Shown here: positions 1-9,131 of the stretch, in pieces
How positions within the stretch are numbered: position 1 is the first letter of the stretch
Layout: the number at the start of each line of letters is the position of its first letter
Source: an uncultured Oscillospiraceae bacterium
GTDB taxonomy: Bacteria; Bacillota; Clostridia; Oscillospirales; Ruminococcaceae
Reading direction: 5' to 3'
DNA: 64,000 nucleotides
Assembly (NCBI GenBank): GCA_910588145.1
Contig: CAJUPO010000003.1
Span: 1-64,000, forward strand
Translations under genes and position numbers: made by a program
The notes under the pieces: generated by a model
The model's input: only the letters and a program-made list of their open reading frames with translations
Database searches by the model: none
What the model was told of the DNA's origin: nothing

Positions 1-130
1 TGAAAATTCTTTATTTTACTCTTAATTCTTTTCGCCTTTTTGTGTCCAGCTTATTCACTATGGTTCACCTATAAATACCTTTTTACTCTTATTTTAAAAC
101 CTCTTTCTTTCATTTAAATTTTTTTAGGTA

Positions 131-162
131 CAAAAATGCGCCCTGTTTTTTACAGAACGCAT
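131..162 (-). terminator. minus-strand terminator left of the toxin locus
   Basis: Read on the minus strand the stem arms ATGCGTTCTGT and ACAGGGCGCAT pair over 11 positions, two of them G-U, with a five-A loop and a following T run. On the plus strand the same positions give C-A mismatches, so the signal is strand-specific. It could end a read-through antisense transcript from the promoter near 468-496. Confidence 0.5.
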
Positions 163-183
163 AAACTAAATATAAACTTTATA

Positions 184-212
184 TTGACATATACAGACAA
201 ATAATGTATAAT
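184..212 (+). promoter_or_regulatory. toxin promoter
   Basis: A perfect -35 TTGACA (184-189) is followed by a 17-base spacer and a perfect -10 TATAAT (207-212). Transcription should begin near 220, so GGGCATACC (222-230) would sit at the extreme 5' end of the mRNA. Its reverse complement GGTATGCCC lies at 449-457 near the 3' end. Confidence 0.8.
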
Positions 213-277
213 TTTCTTTAAGGGCATACCATAACGGTAGGCGGTCAATCCTTGCTCCCGGAAGGGAGTGATTTACT

Positions 278-379
278 ATGAATAACTTTGTTACATGGAG
301 TGAATTACTCCAGTTCGCGTCTGTCTTTATAGGCTTTGCAACACTTATGTACGCAATCTTTCATAATAAAAGGAAATAA
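278..379 (+). CDS. 33-residue holin-like type I toxin candidate
   Basis: A short peptide begins MNNFVTWSELLQFASVFIGF and ends HNKRK. It has one hydrophobic helix (about residues 9-27) and a basic tail, the usual shape of TxpA/BsrG/holin-like type I toxins that depolarise the membrane. The ribosome site GGGAGTGA (264-271) is well spaced. A strong promoter lies upstream, an opposing promoter lies at 468-496, and the mRNA ends are complementary (222-260 against 431-457), as in type I systems where folding delays translation. Toxicity is inferred from architecture; no toxin family is certain at this length. Confidence 0.65.
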   Translation: MNNFVTWSELLQFASVFIGFATLMYAIFHNKRK

Positions 380-473
380 CCGCCCTGAGCTTCCAACTTG
401 AGGACGGTTATTAAACTAAAACCTTAAATTCGGGAGCGACCGTCTATCGGTATGCCCCTTTTTTATTATTATA
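368..473 (-). ncRNA. antisense RNA antitoxin candidate (copy A)
   Basis: An antisense transcript should start near 461 and read leftwards through GGGGCATACCGATAGACGG to a hairpin with arms AACCG/CGGTT (about 379-410) followed by a T-rich stretch. The product would be about 95 nucleotides and complementary to the 3' part of the toxin mRNA, including its stop codon. The same block, with hairpin and -10 box, recurs at 12104-12201, which argues that it is a functional unit. Read-through could extend it to the terminator at 131-162. Confidence 0.6.
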
Positions 474-496
474 CACTATTTACAGGATTATGTCAA
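468..496 (-). promoter_or_regulatory. antisense (antitoxin) promoter
   Basis: On the minus strand a perfect TTGACA (496-491) and a perfect TATAAT (473-468) are separated by 17 bases. This is as strong as the opposing toxin promoter. The -35 overlaps the stop codon of the holin gene at 493-495. Confidence 0.8.
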
Positions 497-681
497 CAGT
501 CTTCTTTTAAATTCATAACTGCTGTGAGTCCTACCGCAACTGCTGATACTGCAAGACCTAAAGCCGCTGATTTTATTGTTAAATCTGTTGCGGCTATATT
601 TACAGCTACGTATCCCACTGCTGTTTGTATAAATGTTCTTATTGCTCTTTTTACACATGGTTTCTTAAAAATCTTCATCAC
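493..681 (-). CDS. small phage holin (r1t-like)
   Basis: The product has about 62 residues with a short basic N terminus (KKPCVKRAIRTFIQTAVGY) and two hydrophobic segments, the size and layout of r1t-type phage holins, which permeabilise the membrane before lysin release. A GGAGG site (689-693) precedes either a GTG at 681 or an ATG at 678. The stop of the upstream phage-like frame overlaps this start (TGATG), implying translational coupling inherited from a phage late operon. No endolysin follows, so this is probably a leftover of a prophage. Family assignment rests on pattern, not alignment. Confidence 0.55.
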   Translation of the reverse strand: MMKIFKKPCVKRAIRTFIQTAVGYVAVNIAATDLTIKSAALGLAVSAVAVGLTAVMNLKEDC

Positions 682-832
682 TTTAGTACCTCCAGTTCTT
701 CTCTTAATGGTCTTATTGATTCAAAATCAATCTCTGATAATCTTGCTTTAATCTCAGCCGTTCTGACTGCTTTCTGCCTTGCTGTATCTTTTCTTCATCA
801 GGTATCAGACTTCCGTTAACATACTTGTACAT
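678..832 (-). pseudogene. frameshifted phage structural protein remnant
   Basis: From an ATG at 832 one frame reads MYKYVNGSLIPDEEKIQ. The neighbouring frame then reads AEIKARLSEIDFESIRPLRE and ends at a TGA that overlaps the holin start. Short phage tail-associated proteins placed just before holins often have this two-part form (a YKYxNG start, an AEIxxxLxEIDxxSIRxLRE end). The two parts are in different frames, and the second frame has a stop just upstream, so a single frameshift seems to have broken the gene. Confidence 0.45.
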
Positions 833-1178
833 GGACAGGTCAATATCTGTTCCTCCCGGTATTTCTCCCACTGAAGCTAAAAACTAAAAGCGAATCGCTT
901 CTTGCAGATATGAGCAATTCAAAATCAGAACCTTACAGATAAATTTACATCATTGAAAATGGACACAGTTTTATCTAATACGGATGGAAATACGCATTCA
1001 GCAAGCTTTGTACTGGCTGAAGGTTATACGGCAGAGCATAAAAAAGAGCTTTATGCGATTTTTACATCACATAAAGCCAAAATATAAAAAACTTACGGTT
1101 GCCTGGACTTTTTATTATTTTTAGGGATTTTTTCAAAACCTGCTGCACCACTTAAATAAATTGTCTGATCATCTGGTA
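833..1178. other. intergenic stretch with a possible 43-codon fragment
   Basis: No full gene is visible. A plus-strand frame at 957-1088 encodes a 43-residue peptide starting MDTVLSNTDGNTHSASF and ending YAIFTSHKAKI, without a clear ribosome site. It is probably the 3' end of a deleted mobile-element gene. No clear terminator for the restriction operon was found here. Confidence 0.3.
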
Positions 1179-4094
1179 TTAATAGTACTGTTCGATATAG
1201 CTGTAAGCCTTATCAAATACTTCCTTATCTTTGATTTTGTACTTAATCCACACGACACTACGAAGTGCTTTCTTAACTTCGTTTTTACCTGTTGTAGTTT
1301 TCTGCCAGCCATCGAAACGTACGATTTTTACGATATCATCGATGTCGTTTACAATTCTTTCTACAATGACAGGTGTTTTGTCATTGCGAAGGCCATTGAA
1401 GAGTTCAGTAAGCGCTGCTTTACCTCTGTCGATCTCTTCTTCCGGCACAACTTCTTTCTCAGCTCTTGCAGCTTCCTTAGCAAGTTCTAACAGAAGCTTC
1501 AGGAATTCAATACTGGTAATTAAGCCCTGTTCATGTCGGTCACGAAGTTCTTCTAACTTTTCCCCCAGCTTCTTGAACTTAGGGTCTTTGCCATGTTTCT
1601 GAATTTTTGCAACCAGATCGATTTCAATCTTCATGGTTGTCTTTTTGATGTTCTTCTGTTTCTCGATAAACTCATCGATAAGAGACGCGTCAAGAGTCAG
1701 AATGTCGACATCTTCGTGTACTTCTCCAACTTCGATATGCTGATGCACAAGGTCCAGTGTTTTTGCGCCAAGTGCAGCCCATACCAGTGCGCCTCTGTTA
1801 TCTGTAGGTTTTACAGATTCGTAAACTTTACTGAGCCATACATAGTCATACTTGAATGGTTCAAGGAATGGATCCGGTGACAATACATTCCATGCACGGT
1901 TCAATACACGGTAATCTGCTGCGAATTCATCCTTGGTCTTGTTATTAGGTAAACATTCCTGCGCTGCCAGTAATCCTTCCCAGCCTTCAACAGTACGGTC
2001 TACACCCATAAAGTAGCTTAAACACTTACGCATAAGAGCAGGCACCTGCTTTTTGACTTCCTCGATATTAGTGATAACCTTTTTCATTCCGGCTTCATCG
2101 AAATTCAGAGCCTTGGCAACGTTATCGAAAATACCGATGTAATCTACGATAAGACCGTTTGTTTTGCCCTCATCGTATGTACGGTTAACACGACAAATTG
2201 CCTGCAGCAAGTTGTGGTCTTTCATAGGTTTATCGAGATACATTGCCTGAAGAATAGGAGCATCAAAACCTGTAAGTAATTTTGCTGTAACGATGACCAA
2301 TTTAAGCGGATGGTCCTTATCACGAAACTTATCAAGAACCTTAGCTTCCTGGTCTCTGTTACGGCGATACTTTTTGTAGCGGTCTTCTTTGTCATTGTTT
2401 GTGTGCATAACGATTGTAGATGCTTCTTCCGGTAACAGTCTGTCTAACTCTTCTTTATACATCAGACAGCATTCACGGTCATAAACAACAACCTGTGCCT
2501 TATAACCATTCGGTTCGATTTTTGTTTTATAATGGTTTACGATATGCTCACAAACTTTTTTGATACGCTTGCGGTCATACATAATGGCCTTCATTGTAAC
2601 ATTCTTAGAAAGTTCACCCTTATCTTCATCAGAAAGGCCTTCTGTCAATTCATCAAAAGCCTTGTTCAGCGCGTCCTTATCAACGTGAAGGTCGATTGGA
2701 ACCGGCTCGAAGTTAAGAGGAAGTGTTGCCTTGTCTCTGATAGAGTCAGAGAAAGAATATTTACTCATGTAACCACTCTTATCTTCAATGGCGCCGAATG
2801 TCTTGAATGTGTTCTTATCCAGTCTGTTAATTGGTGTACCTGTAAGACCGAAGAAGAATGCATTTGGCAATGCAAGTCTCATCTTTTCACCCAGGTCACC
2901 CTCCTGAGTACGGTGAGCTTCGTCTACCATAAGGATAATGTTGTCACGCATATTCAGCGCTTTTTCGACATCACCAAATCTAAAGATAGTAGTGATGGCA
3001 ATCTTACGCATATCCTGTTCAAAGAAGTTCATAAGTTCTTCTTTGGTAGCCAGCGACTGCAGGTTTGGAATATCCGCAGCATTGAAGTCACCTGTAATCT
3101 GTGTTTCAAGGTCGATACGGTCATCGACAATTACAACTGTCGGATTCTGAAGTTCTGGTATCATACGAAGTTTTTGTGCTGCAAATACCATCAGCAATGA
3201 TTTGCCGGAACCCTGGAAATGCCAGATAAGACCCTGCTTGATTTTATTTTCTTTTACACGTTCCGCAATAAGATTTGCAGCTTCAAACTGTTGGTATCTG
3301 CAAATAACCTTAATCTTTCTGTGTTTCTTATCAGTAGAGAACAGGGTAAAGAACTGCATGATGTCCATTACCTTTTCCGGTGTAAGCATATCTCCGATAC
3401 TGATACGAACATCTGCCAAGCTTCCTTCAGCTTTATGGTCAGGAGTATGCCAAGGGCCCCACTTTGTAAGAGGCATATTTACAGAACCATATCTGTAGCA
3501 TTTGCCTTCAGATGCAAAATTGAAAACGTTCGGTACAAACATTTCAGGAATTGACTTTTCATAGTCTGCAATATTCTGAGCTCCGTCCAACCAAGAAATT
3601 GCGTTACGAACCGGTGTCTTAAGTTCACCAATTGCAACAGGGAAACCGTTAATCAACAGAACGATGTCCAATCTCTTGCCGTTTTTCACAGAAGGATAAA
3701 CCCACTGGTTAGTAACCACGTATTCATTCTTAGCAAGTTCTTCCTTTGTCATCGTTCCAAAGAAAGAAATAGAAGTAGATCTTCCATCTTCTCCGAAAGG
3801 ATATGAGTTTTCTTCAAATATTTTTTTCTTAAACGCTTCATTCTGTGCGACAAGATTATCGCTTGGGAATGGCTGTAACATAGCGCGAAGTTTATAAATT
3901 ACTTCGTCAGCTCTTGATGGGTCCTCTGCGATTTCAGGATTTAATCTAATCAAAGCCTCCTTTACCATCGGTTCTACGATGACATCTGTTGTATCACGTG
4001 GCAGTTCGTTCGCAGGGATGTACTTCCAGCCGTTCTTTTTAAGTGAATCAATAAATAACTGCTCCACTGTATTGTCTTCATTAAAATGTGACAT
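1179..4094 (-). CDS. hsdR: type I restriction endonuclease subunit R
   Basis: The 971-residue motor and nuclease subunit of a type I system cuts DNA after ATP-driven translocation. The N-terminal PD-(D/E)xK nuclease is visible around RLDIVLLINGFPVAIGELK (catalytic D143, E157, K159). Walker A GSGKS lies near 294-298, the DEAH box at 391-394 and TGTP shortly after, with a helicase C domain containing TGFDAP and QAICRVNRT. Length is normal for the family. The gene starts at ATG 4094 behind AAGGAG and lies 17 bases after hsdS, as last gene of the operon. All catalytic motifs appear intact. Confidence 0.95.
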   Translation of the reverse strand: MSHFNEDNTVEQLFIDSLKKNGWKYIPANELPRDTTDVIVEPMVKEALIRLNPEIAEDPSRADEVIYKLRAMLQPFPSDNLVAQNEAFKKKIFEENSYPFGEDGRSTSISFFGTMTKEELAKNEYVVTNQWVYPSVKNGKRLDIVLLINGFPVAIGELKTPVRNAISWLDGAQNIADYEKSIPEMFVPNVFNFASEGKCYRYGSVNMPLTKWGPWHTPDHKAEGSLADVRISIGDMLTPEKVMDIMQFFTLFSTDKKHRKIKVICRYQQFEAANLIAERVKENKIKQGLIWHFQGSGKSLLMVFAAQKLRMIPELQNPTVVIVDDRIDLETQITGDFNAADIPNLQSLATKEELMNFFEQDMRKIAITTIFRFGDVEKALNMRDNIILMVDEAHRTQEGDLGEKMRLALPNAFFFGLTGTPINRLDKNTFKTFGAIEDKSGYMSKYSFSDSIRDKATLPLNFEPVPIDLHVDKDALNKAFDELTEGLSDEDKGELSKNVTMKAIMYDRKRIKKVCEHIVNHYKTKIEPNGYKAQVVVYDRECCLMYKEELDRLLPEEASTIVMHTNNDKEDRYKKYRRNRDQEAKVLDKFRDKDHPLKLVIVTAKLLTGFDAPILQAMYLDKPMKDHNLLQAICRVNRTYDEGKTNGLIVDYIGIFDNVAKALNFDEAGMKKVITNIEEVKKQVPALMRKCLSYFMGVDRTVEGWEGLLAAQECLPNNKTKDEFAADYRVLNRAWNVLSPDPFLEPFKYDYVWLSKVYESVKPTDNRGALVWAALGAKTLDLVHQHIEVGEVHEDVDILTLDASLIDEFIEKQKNIKKTTMKIEIDLVAKIQKHGKDPKFKKLGEKLEELRDRHEQGLITSIEFLKLLLELAKEAARAEKEVVPEEEIDRGKAALTELFNGLRNDKTPVIVERIVNDIDDIVKIVRFDGWQKTTTGKNEVKKALRSVVWIKYKIKDKEVFDKAYSYIEQYY

Positions 4095-4111
4095 ACATTT
4101 ACTCCTTTCCG

Positions 4112-5239
4112 TTAATTGAGTTCCTGCTGTATCATGGACTTGATGAGAAGGTCCACGCCTTCAATAGATTGTTTCAGTTCAAATTTTGATTTATCGCTCT
4201 GATGAACAAAGCTTTCAAATTCACTAACAGTGTCCATATCCGGCACTGGTAGCTGAATATCATTTAGCATTTTACCTGTTATCTGGTTAATTGTTGATGT
4301 TCCCGTAGATATCTGATTTCTAAAAAACGGTAACTCAAAATACGTTTTTAGATACGGATAGTATTTACTACGAATAATCATCATAAATGCGCCAAAGGTT
4401 GTAGACTCCTTTAATCCCTTTATTAAAGCTGTTTTCCCAACCAATGCAGCACTTCCATTTCTTGAACACATCAGAATATCATTGTCCTGAACAAACAGTT
4501 TTTCTTTTATAACACAGCTCACATATACATTATCATCGAATGCAAGCTCACCGTTTTGTATGTTGCTGGATCTTAATACAAGCGTACCAGCACCACTCTC
4601 AACTGCATCTGCCGGCTTATAAGTAAGGCCATTCCAATAATCTGCAATATCACTCAATTTTTTTATCGAATAATTCTTTGTATTCTTTGAAAGGTCACCA
4701 AAGAGCTCGATAAATTGCGATTTCACCAATTCATCAGTCTTCAAAAGCAGTTCCTGATATGACTCTTTCAGTTCATTTGCCGCTTTCAAAATCTTTGCAC
4801 TTTCACGCTGCTGCTCCAATGTCAGAATATCAAATTCAAGCTCTTTCAAAGTCTTCCAGTTTACCGTAGGAGAAAGTGACCCAACAGAAATTCTGATTGC
4901 TGCATTCATAAAGTAGTCTGAAGCAATAAAGAATGGGAAGTAATCCGGGTCAATTACTTCTGTTTTAGGTCTGAAAATCATGCCATGTGCAGAAAAAATA
5001 CCGTCGTGAGGAGAAATTGCAGCTCTACGCAGATAGGTATTACGTCTTCCGAAAAGAATATCGCCCTTCTTCATGACTAATTTCTGGCCCTTTAATTCGA
5101 TTTCACTGCCCCAACGAGTGACTGCAAGAGAACCAGAATCCAAATGTTCCAAACCAATATATGTTTTTTCATCACCAGGCTCAGGCATTTTCTTATCCGT
5201 AATGTTGTAAGCCAAGTCTGAGAATTTATAATGCGGCAT
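4112..5239 (-). CDS. hsdS: type I restriction specificity subunit S
   Basis: This 375-residue subunit reads the DNA target and holds the M subunits. Two target-recognition domains (about residues 1-145 and 190-335) are each followed by a coiled-coil helix (about 145-185 and 335-375), the standard circular HsdS layout. The first repeat ends in LTLEQQRESAKILKAANELK and the second in a similar helix. The ATG follows the hsdM stop with no gap and uses a GGAGG inside the hsdM tail, so the two are translationally coupled. The recognition sequence cannot be read by eye. Confidence 0.92.
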   Translation of the reverse strand: MPHYKFSDLAYNITDKKMPEPGDEKTYIGLEHLDSGSLAVTRWGSEIELKGQKLVMKKGDILFGRRNTYLRRAAISPHDGIFSAHGMIFRPKTEVIDPDYFPFFIASDYFMNAAIRISVGSLSPTVNWKTLKELEFDILTLEQQRESAKILKAANELKESYQELLLKTDELVKSQFIELFGDLSKNTKNYSIKKLSDIADYWNGLTYKPADAVESGAGTLVLRSSNIQNGELAFDDNVYVSCVIKEKLFVQDNDILMCSRNGSAALVGKTALIKGLKESTTFGAFMMIIRSKYYPYLKTYFELPFFRNQISTGTSTINQITGKMLNDIQLPVPDMDTVSEFESFVHQSDKSKFELKQSIEGVDLLIKSMIQQELN

Positions 5240-6712
5240 TTATTCTTCCTCCTTTATCAGTTTTTTAAGTTTAGCATAAGCCGCATTGAATCTGCTGCTC
5301 TTATCAAGCCAAATCTGAACCGCATCTTCTACCGGAATTGCTTCTTCATCATTTACTTCGTCAACATATAATGAAATCGTCAGCTCAGCACCATTCTCTA
5401 AGATGTTCTTGTTGGAAACAACTGCAGAGAAGCCCGGTTCAACAGTGTAATTGTCATAAATCTCTGTAATTCTCTTGATATGGCTGTCTTCCAAATAGCT
5501 CTGTGCATTTTTTCTGGTCACTTCATGCTTTGCATTGATAAAAAGGACCTTACCTCGTCTATCCGCAGGTTTAACAGCCCTACAGATAACGATACAGGCT
5601 TCCATAGGAGAATTGTAAAATAAATTTTTGCCGATACCAATTACACATTCAACCATGTCTGTATCAACAAGATTTTTTCTCATTTCAGATTCTTCATTTC
5701 TAAAAAGAATACCATGAGGAAACAGAATGGCACATCGTCCTGTTCTTGGATCCAGCGATTTAAGGATATGCTGGAAGAAAGCATAGTCTGCACGATTCTG
5801 CGGCGGCACACCTAAGAAGCTGCGTCCGTACTTATCACTTTCAAAGGCAGTTCTATCCCACTGTTTGATTGAGTAAGGCGGATTTGCCAGAACGATATCA
5901 AACTGCTGCAATTTAGAATGGTCTGTAAAAGCCGGAACCTTAAGTGTATCTGCATTGACAATTTCAAAATCCTGAACTCCATGAAGCAGCAAGTTCATTC
6001 TGGCAATAGCAGAAGTAAGCGTTACGATTTCCTGTCCATAAATCGACAAATTACGCCATTCTTTTTCCTGCTGTTTAAGGTATGCTACTGCAGAAATCAG
6101 CATTCCTGCACTGCCGCACGTCGGATCGTAGATGGATTCTCCCGGCTGTGGCTTTAACATTTCAGTCATCAGATTTACAACAGTACGGTTTGTGTAAAAC
6201 TCCTGCGCAGTATGGCCGCTATCATCAGCAAACTGTTTGATGAGGTATTCATATCCCTGACCAAGCTCATCCGCTGGACAATTTTCAATCGAAAGAGTTT
6301 TAGAGCTAAAGTGCTCCATCAAATCTTTAAGCAATCTATCCGGCAAACGGTTTTTATTTGTCCAAGAAGCATCACCGAAAATACCCTGCAGCTTCTCTGG
6401 ATTTGCTGCTTCAATTGCGTGAAAAGCGTCCTTAATTGCTTTACCAACATCCTGTGAGACATTACGCACATCGTTCCAATGCGCACCGTCCGGAATCATA
6501 AACTGGTGATTTTCTTCCCAATCTAAGGCCTCTTCACCATACTCTTTTCTGATTTTCTCACATTCTTCATCATATACGTCGCTTAGACGTTTGAAGAACA
6601 GCAGTGGAAATATGTACTGCTTATATGCACCCGCGTCTACATGTGTACGAAGCAAAACAGCAGATCCCCAGAGGTATTTTTCAAGTTCATCTATTGTAAT
6701 TTTATTACTCAT
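5240..6712 (-). CDS. hsdM: type I adenine methyltransferase subunit M
   Basis: A 490-residue N6-adenine DNA methyltransferase subunit. The N-terminal helical HsdM domain (about 1-145) is followed by SAM-binding motif I DPTCGSAGM (196-204) and catalytic motif IV NPPY (277-280). Its length and motifs are normal. It overlaps the upstream ADP-ribosylglycohydrolase-HsdM gene by 8 bases and abuts hsdS, so it should be the conventional partner of HsdS and HsdR here. It is clearly divergent from the second HsdM at 6705-9122, so this is not a recent tandem duplication. Confidence 0.95.
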   Translation of the reverse strand: MSNKITIDELEKYLWGSAVLLRTHVDAGAYKQYIFPLLFFKRLSDVYDEECEKIRKEYGEEALDWEENHQFMIPDGAHWNDVRNVSQDVGKAIKDAFHAIEAANPEKLQGIFGDASWTNKNRLPDRLLKDLMEHFSSKTLSIENCPADELGQGYEYLIKQFADDSGHTAQEFYTNRTVVNLMTEMLKPQPGESIYDPTCGSAGMLISAVAYLKQQEKEWRNLSIYGQEIVTLTSAIARMNLLLHGVQDFEIVNADTLKVPAFTDHSKLQQFDIVLANPPYSIKQWDRTAFESDKYGRSFLGVPPQNRADYAFFQHILKSLDPRTGRCAILFPHGILFRNEESEMRKNLVDTDMVECVIGIGKNLFYNSPMEACIVICRAVKPADRRGKVLFINAKHEVTRKNAQSYLEDSHIKRITEIYDNYTVEPGFSAVVSNKNILENGAELTISLYVDEVNDEEAIPVEDAVQIWLDKSSRFNAAYAKLKKLIKEEE

Positions 6713-9122
6713 TTATATAGCCTCTTTCTATCAAAAGTTCTTTCAGTCTCGCTTCTGCTTTATTTACATTCTCAACGGCTTCATTATACTGCGCTCTTAC
6801 TACTTTCGGTGAAACAACTTCTTGCTTCTTTTTCTCAATGAAGGTATTAACAGCTAATGTGTTGCCAGCGGCATCCAAGTCTGCAATAGAAACAATCTTA
6901 CATTTCTCAACTACGTTGGTGTAATCCTGATAAAGTTTAAATACTTCATGGATATCCTTTTCTTCCATAACATTCTGTGCACGTTGCGGAGTATAAATTT
7001 TCGTGGCATCAATAAGGCAGACTTTACCTTTGTGTTCCGGCTTTTTGTGATTGTTAAGGAAGATAATGCATGCTGATACACCTGTTCCATAGAACACACC
7101 ACCAGCAAGAGCAATAACTGCTTCAATCAAATCACTCTTGATAAGCTGTTCACGAATATTTCCTTCTTTACCACTATGGAAAAGAACGCCCTGCGGAAGA
7201 ACCACTGCAGCCTTACCCTCCATCGGTTTCATGGATTTAACCATGTGCTGAAGCCATGCGTAATCGGCATTTGAATCAGATGGGCACCCCCACATGTTAC
7301 GACCGTATTTGTCAGATTCAAAACTATCAGCGCCCCATTTTTCCTGGCCGAAAGGCGGATTTGCAAGTACGCAGTTAAATTTCTGCAACTGGCCGTGTTC
7401 CAAGAACTTAGGACTTCTAAGTGTATCTCCCTGTGCCACTTTGAAGTCGTTAGCTCCGTGAAGGAACAAGTTCATTCTGGCAATTGCAGATGTGGAGAGA
7501 TTATTTTCCTGACCGTAAATCTTGCCGTAAGTTGTCTGCTTATTATCGATGTGTCTGATAGCCTCGATAAGCATACCTCCCGTACCGCAGGCCGGATCGT
7601 ATACGGTATCGCCCGGTTTAGGGTCCATCAACATAACCATCAATTTTACAATTGTTCTTGGGGTATAATACTCACCCGCATTCTTCTTTGAAAGGTCAGC
7701 AAACTTCTTTATGAGGTACTCATAAGCGTCACCCATAACGTCTGCACTGTAATTTTTATTCCCAACTTTCAGACTGGACATATGCTCGATAAGGTCTTTT
7801 AGTCTTTCATCTGTTAATTTGGTTTTATCTGTCCATGTAACATCATCAAAGCTGGAGAATACGCCACTAAGCGTTTCCGGATTAGCACGTTCAATCCCGT
7901 TCATAGCTTTGACGATTATTTTACCAACATCCCTACTTGCATTTCTCAGGTCACTCCAGTGGCAGCCTTCTGTAATAATGAAGCTATGATTTTCATCAAA
8001 AGCTGCAAATTCCTCATCTCCTCCGGAAGCCTCTAATGCATCCTGTGTTTCTTCATCGTACACGTCACTGATTCTCTTAAAAAATAAGATAGGTGTAACA
8101 TAATCCTTAAACTCATCCTGATTAATAGGGCCTCTCAAAATATTGCAGGCTTCATACAGGTGAGCGAACAATTTTTTACTTGTCGTTTCTTCATTTTCAG
8201 GAATGGAATCCTTCAATTCCTGATCTGCTACTTCTGCAGCTGATTGAATCATAGAACCACGACTTCCTGTCTTTACCTTTTTATGCGCTGAACGCTTAAT
8301 GCTTACACTGACATCATCACGTTTCTTTTCCATCACCGGCGGATATTTATTTTCGAATAAGATTAGCAACTGTATCAACTTCTGGTCTAAGAAGGTGATT
8401 GCATGTTTTCTAATGTCTGTTGGAATTCCATAGTAAGCTTCTGCTACGCCGCCGCAAATAGCTGCTAATGTATCGCTATCTCCGCCAATGGAGATAGCAT
8501 TTCTTATTGCGTCTTCAAATCCAGTCGACTCGAAGAATGCTTGCAGCGCCTGCGGAACTGTATCTTGGCAGGTTTCATTGAACTCGTATGTATCCCTAAT
8601 TTCATCAAGCGTAAAATTCATAGAGTAGTAATACTTATCAATGTAATCTCTTATCTCAAGCATGTTGCTGCCGGTCTTGGCCATGTAAATTGCCACCGCA
8701 GTAGCTTCTGCACCTTTGATACCTTCGGGATGATTGTGTGTTACTTCTGTAACCAGCTTGGACAGTTTCTTTGCTTCTTCCAAACTTTCTGCTGCAAAGC
8801 CAGCAGCACTAACTCTCATCGCAGCTCCGTTGCCGCAGCTGTTATATGGCTGAGGATTCTCGGAAAACATCCAACGATAAAATTCTCCACCATAACCACA
8901 GTCAGGGTAATTTCTTCCTACACTCTGCATGCATTCAACTGCATTCTTTGATAAGTCGCTGTAGTCCAGCTTACTAACCAGAATTGCCTGAGCAACAGCT
9001 AAACTCATAATACTGTCATCTGTCGGGAAACACTTGTAAGTAAGGAAATCAAAATCCTTGCTTCTATTGTTGTTCCATTCAAAACGTGACCCTACAATGT
9101 CACCGATAATTGCACCTAACAT
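6705..9122 (-). CDS. ADP-ribosylglycohydrolase fused to HsdM methyltransferase
   Basis: An 805-residue fusion. Residues 1-262 form an ADP-ribosylglycohydrolase domain with metal-binding motifs TDDS (34-37) and GGDSDT (213-218); such enzymes remove ADP-ribose from proteins or nucleic acids. A charged linker (about 263-312) leads to a complete HsdM: helical domain from about 313, SAM motif DPACGTGG (509-516) and catalytic NPPF (588-591). Both halves look active. It starts 9 bases after the upstream gene, behind GGAG, and overlaps hsdM by 8 bases, so it belongs to the restriction operon. The sequence shows one continuous frame. What is de-ADP-ribosylated is unknown. Confidence 0.9.
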   Translation of the reverse strand: MLGAIIGDIVGSRFEWNNNRSKDFDFLTYKCFPTDDSIMSLAVAQAILVSKLDYSDLSKNAVECMQSVGRNYPDCGYGGEFYRWMFSENPQPYNSCGNGAAMRVSAAGFAAESLEEAKKLSKLVTEVTHNHPEGIKGAEATAVAIYMAKTGSNMLEIRDYIDKYYYSMNFTLDEIRDTYEFNETCQDTVPQALQAFFESTGFEDAIRNAISIGGDSDTLAAICGGVAEAYYGIPTDIRKHAITFLDQKLIQLLILFENKYPPVMEKKRDDVSVSIKRSAHKKVKTGSRGSMIQSAAEVADQELKDSIPENEETTSKKLFAHLYEACNILRGPINQDEFKDYVTPILFFKRISDVYDEETQDALEASGGDEEFAAFDENHSFIITEGCHWSDLRNASRDVGKIIVKAMNGIERANPETLSGVFSSFDDVTWTDKTKLTDERLKDLIEHMSSLKVGNKNYSADVMGDAYEYLIKKFADLSKKNAGEYYTPRTIVKLMVMLMDPKPGDTVYDPACGTGGMLIEAIRHIDNKQTTYGKIYGQENNLSTSAIARMNLFLHGANDFKVAQGDTLRSPKFLEHGQLQKFNCVLANPPFGQEKWGADSFESDKYGRNMWGCPSDSNADYAWLQHMVKSMKPMEGKAAVVLPQGVLFHSGKEGNIREQLIKSDLIEAVIALAGGVFYGTGVSACIIFLNNHKKPEHKGKVCLIDATKIYTPQRAQNVMEEKDIHEVFKLYQDYTNVVEKCKIVSIADLDAAGNTLAVNTFIEKKKQEVVSPKVVRAQYNEAVENVNKAEARLKELLIERGYINE

Positions 9123-9131
9123 TTAATCTCC

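Noticed and set aside
452..751. 99-codon plus-strand frame over the holin region
   Set aside because: It is antisense to the holin, lacks a ribosome site, and the minus-strand frame explains the composition.
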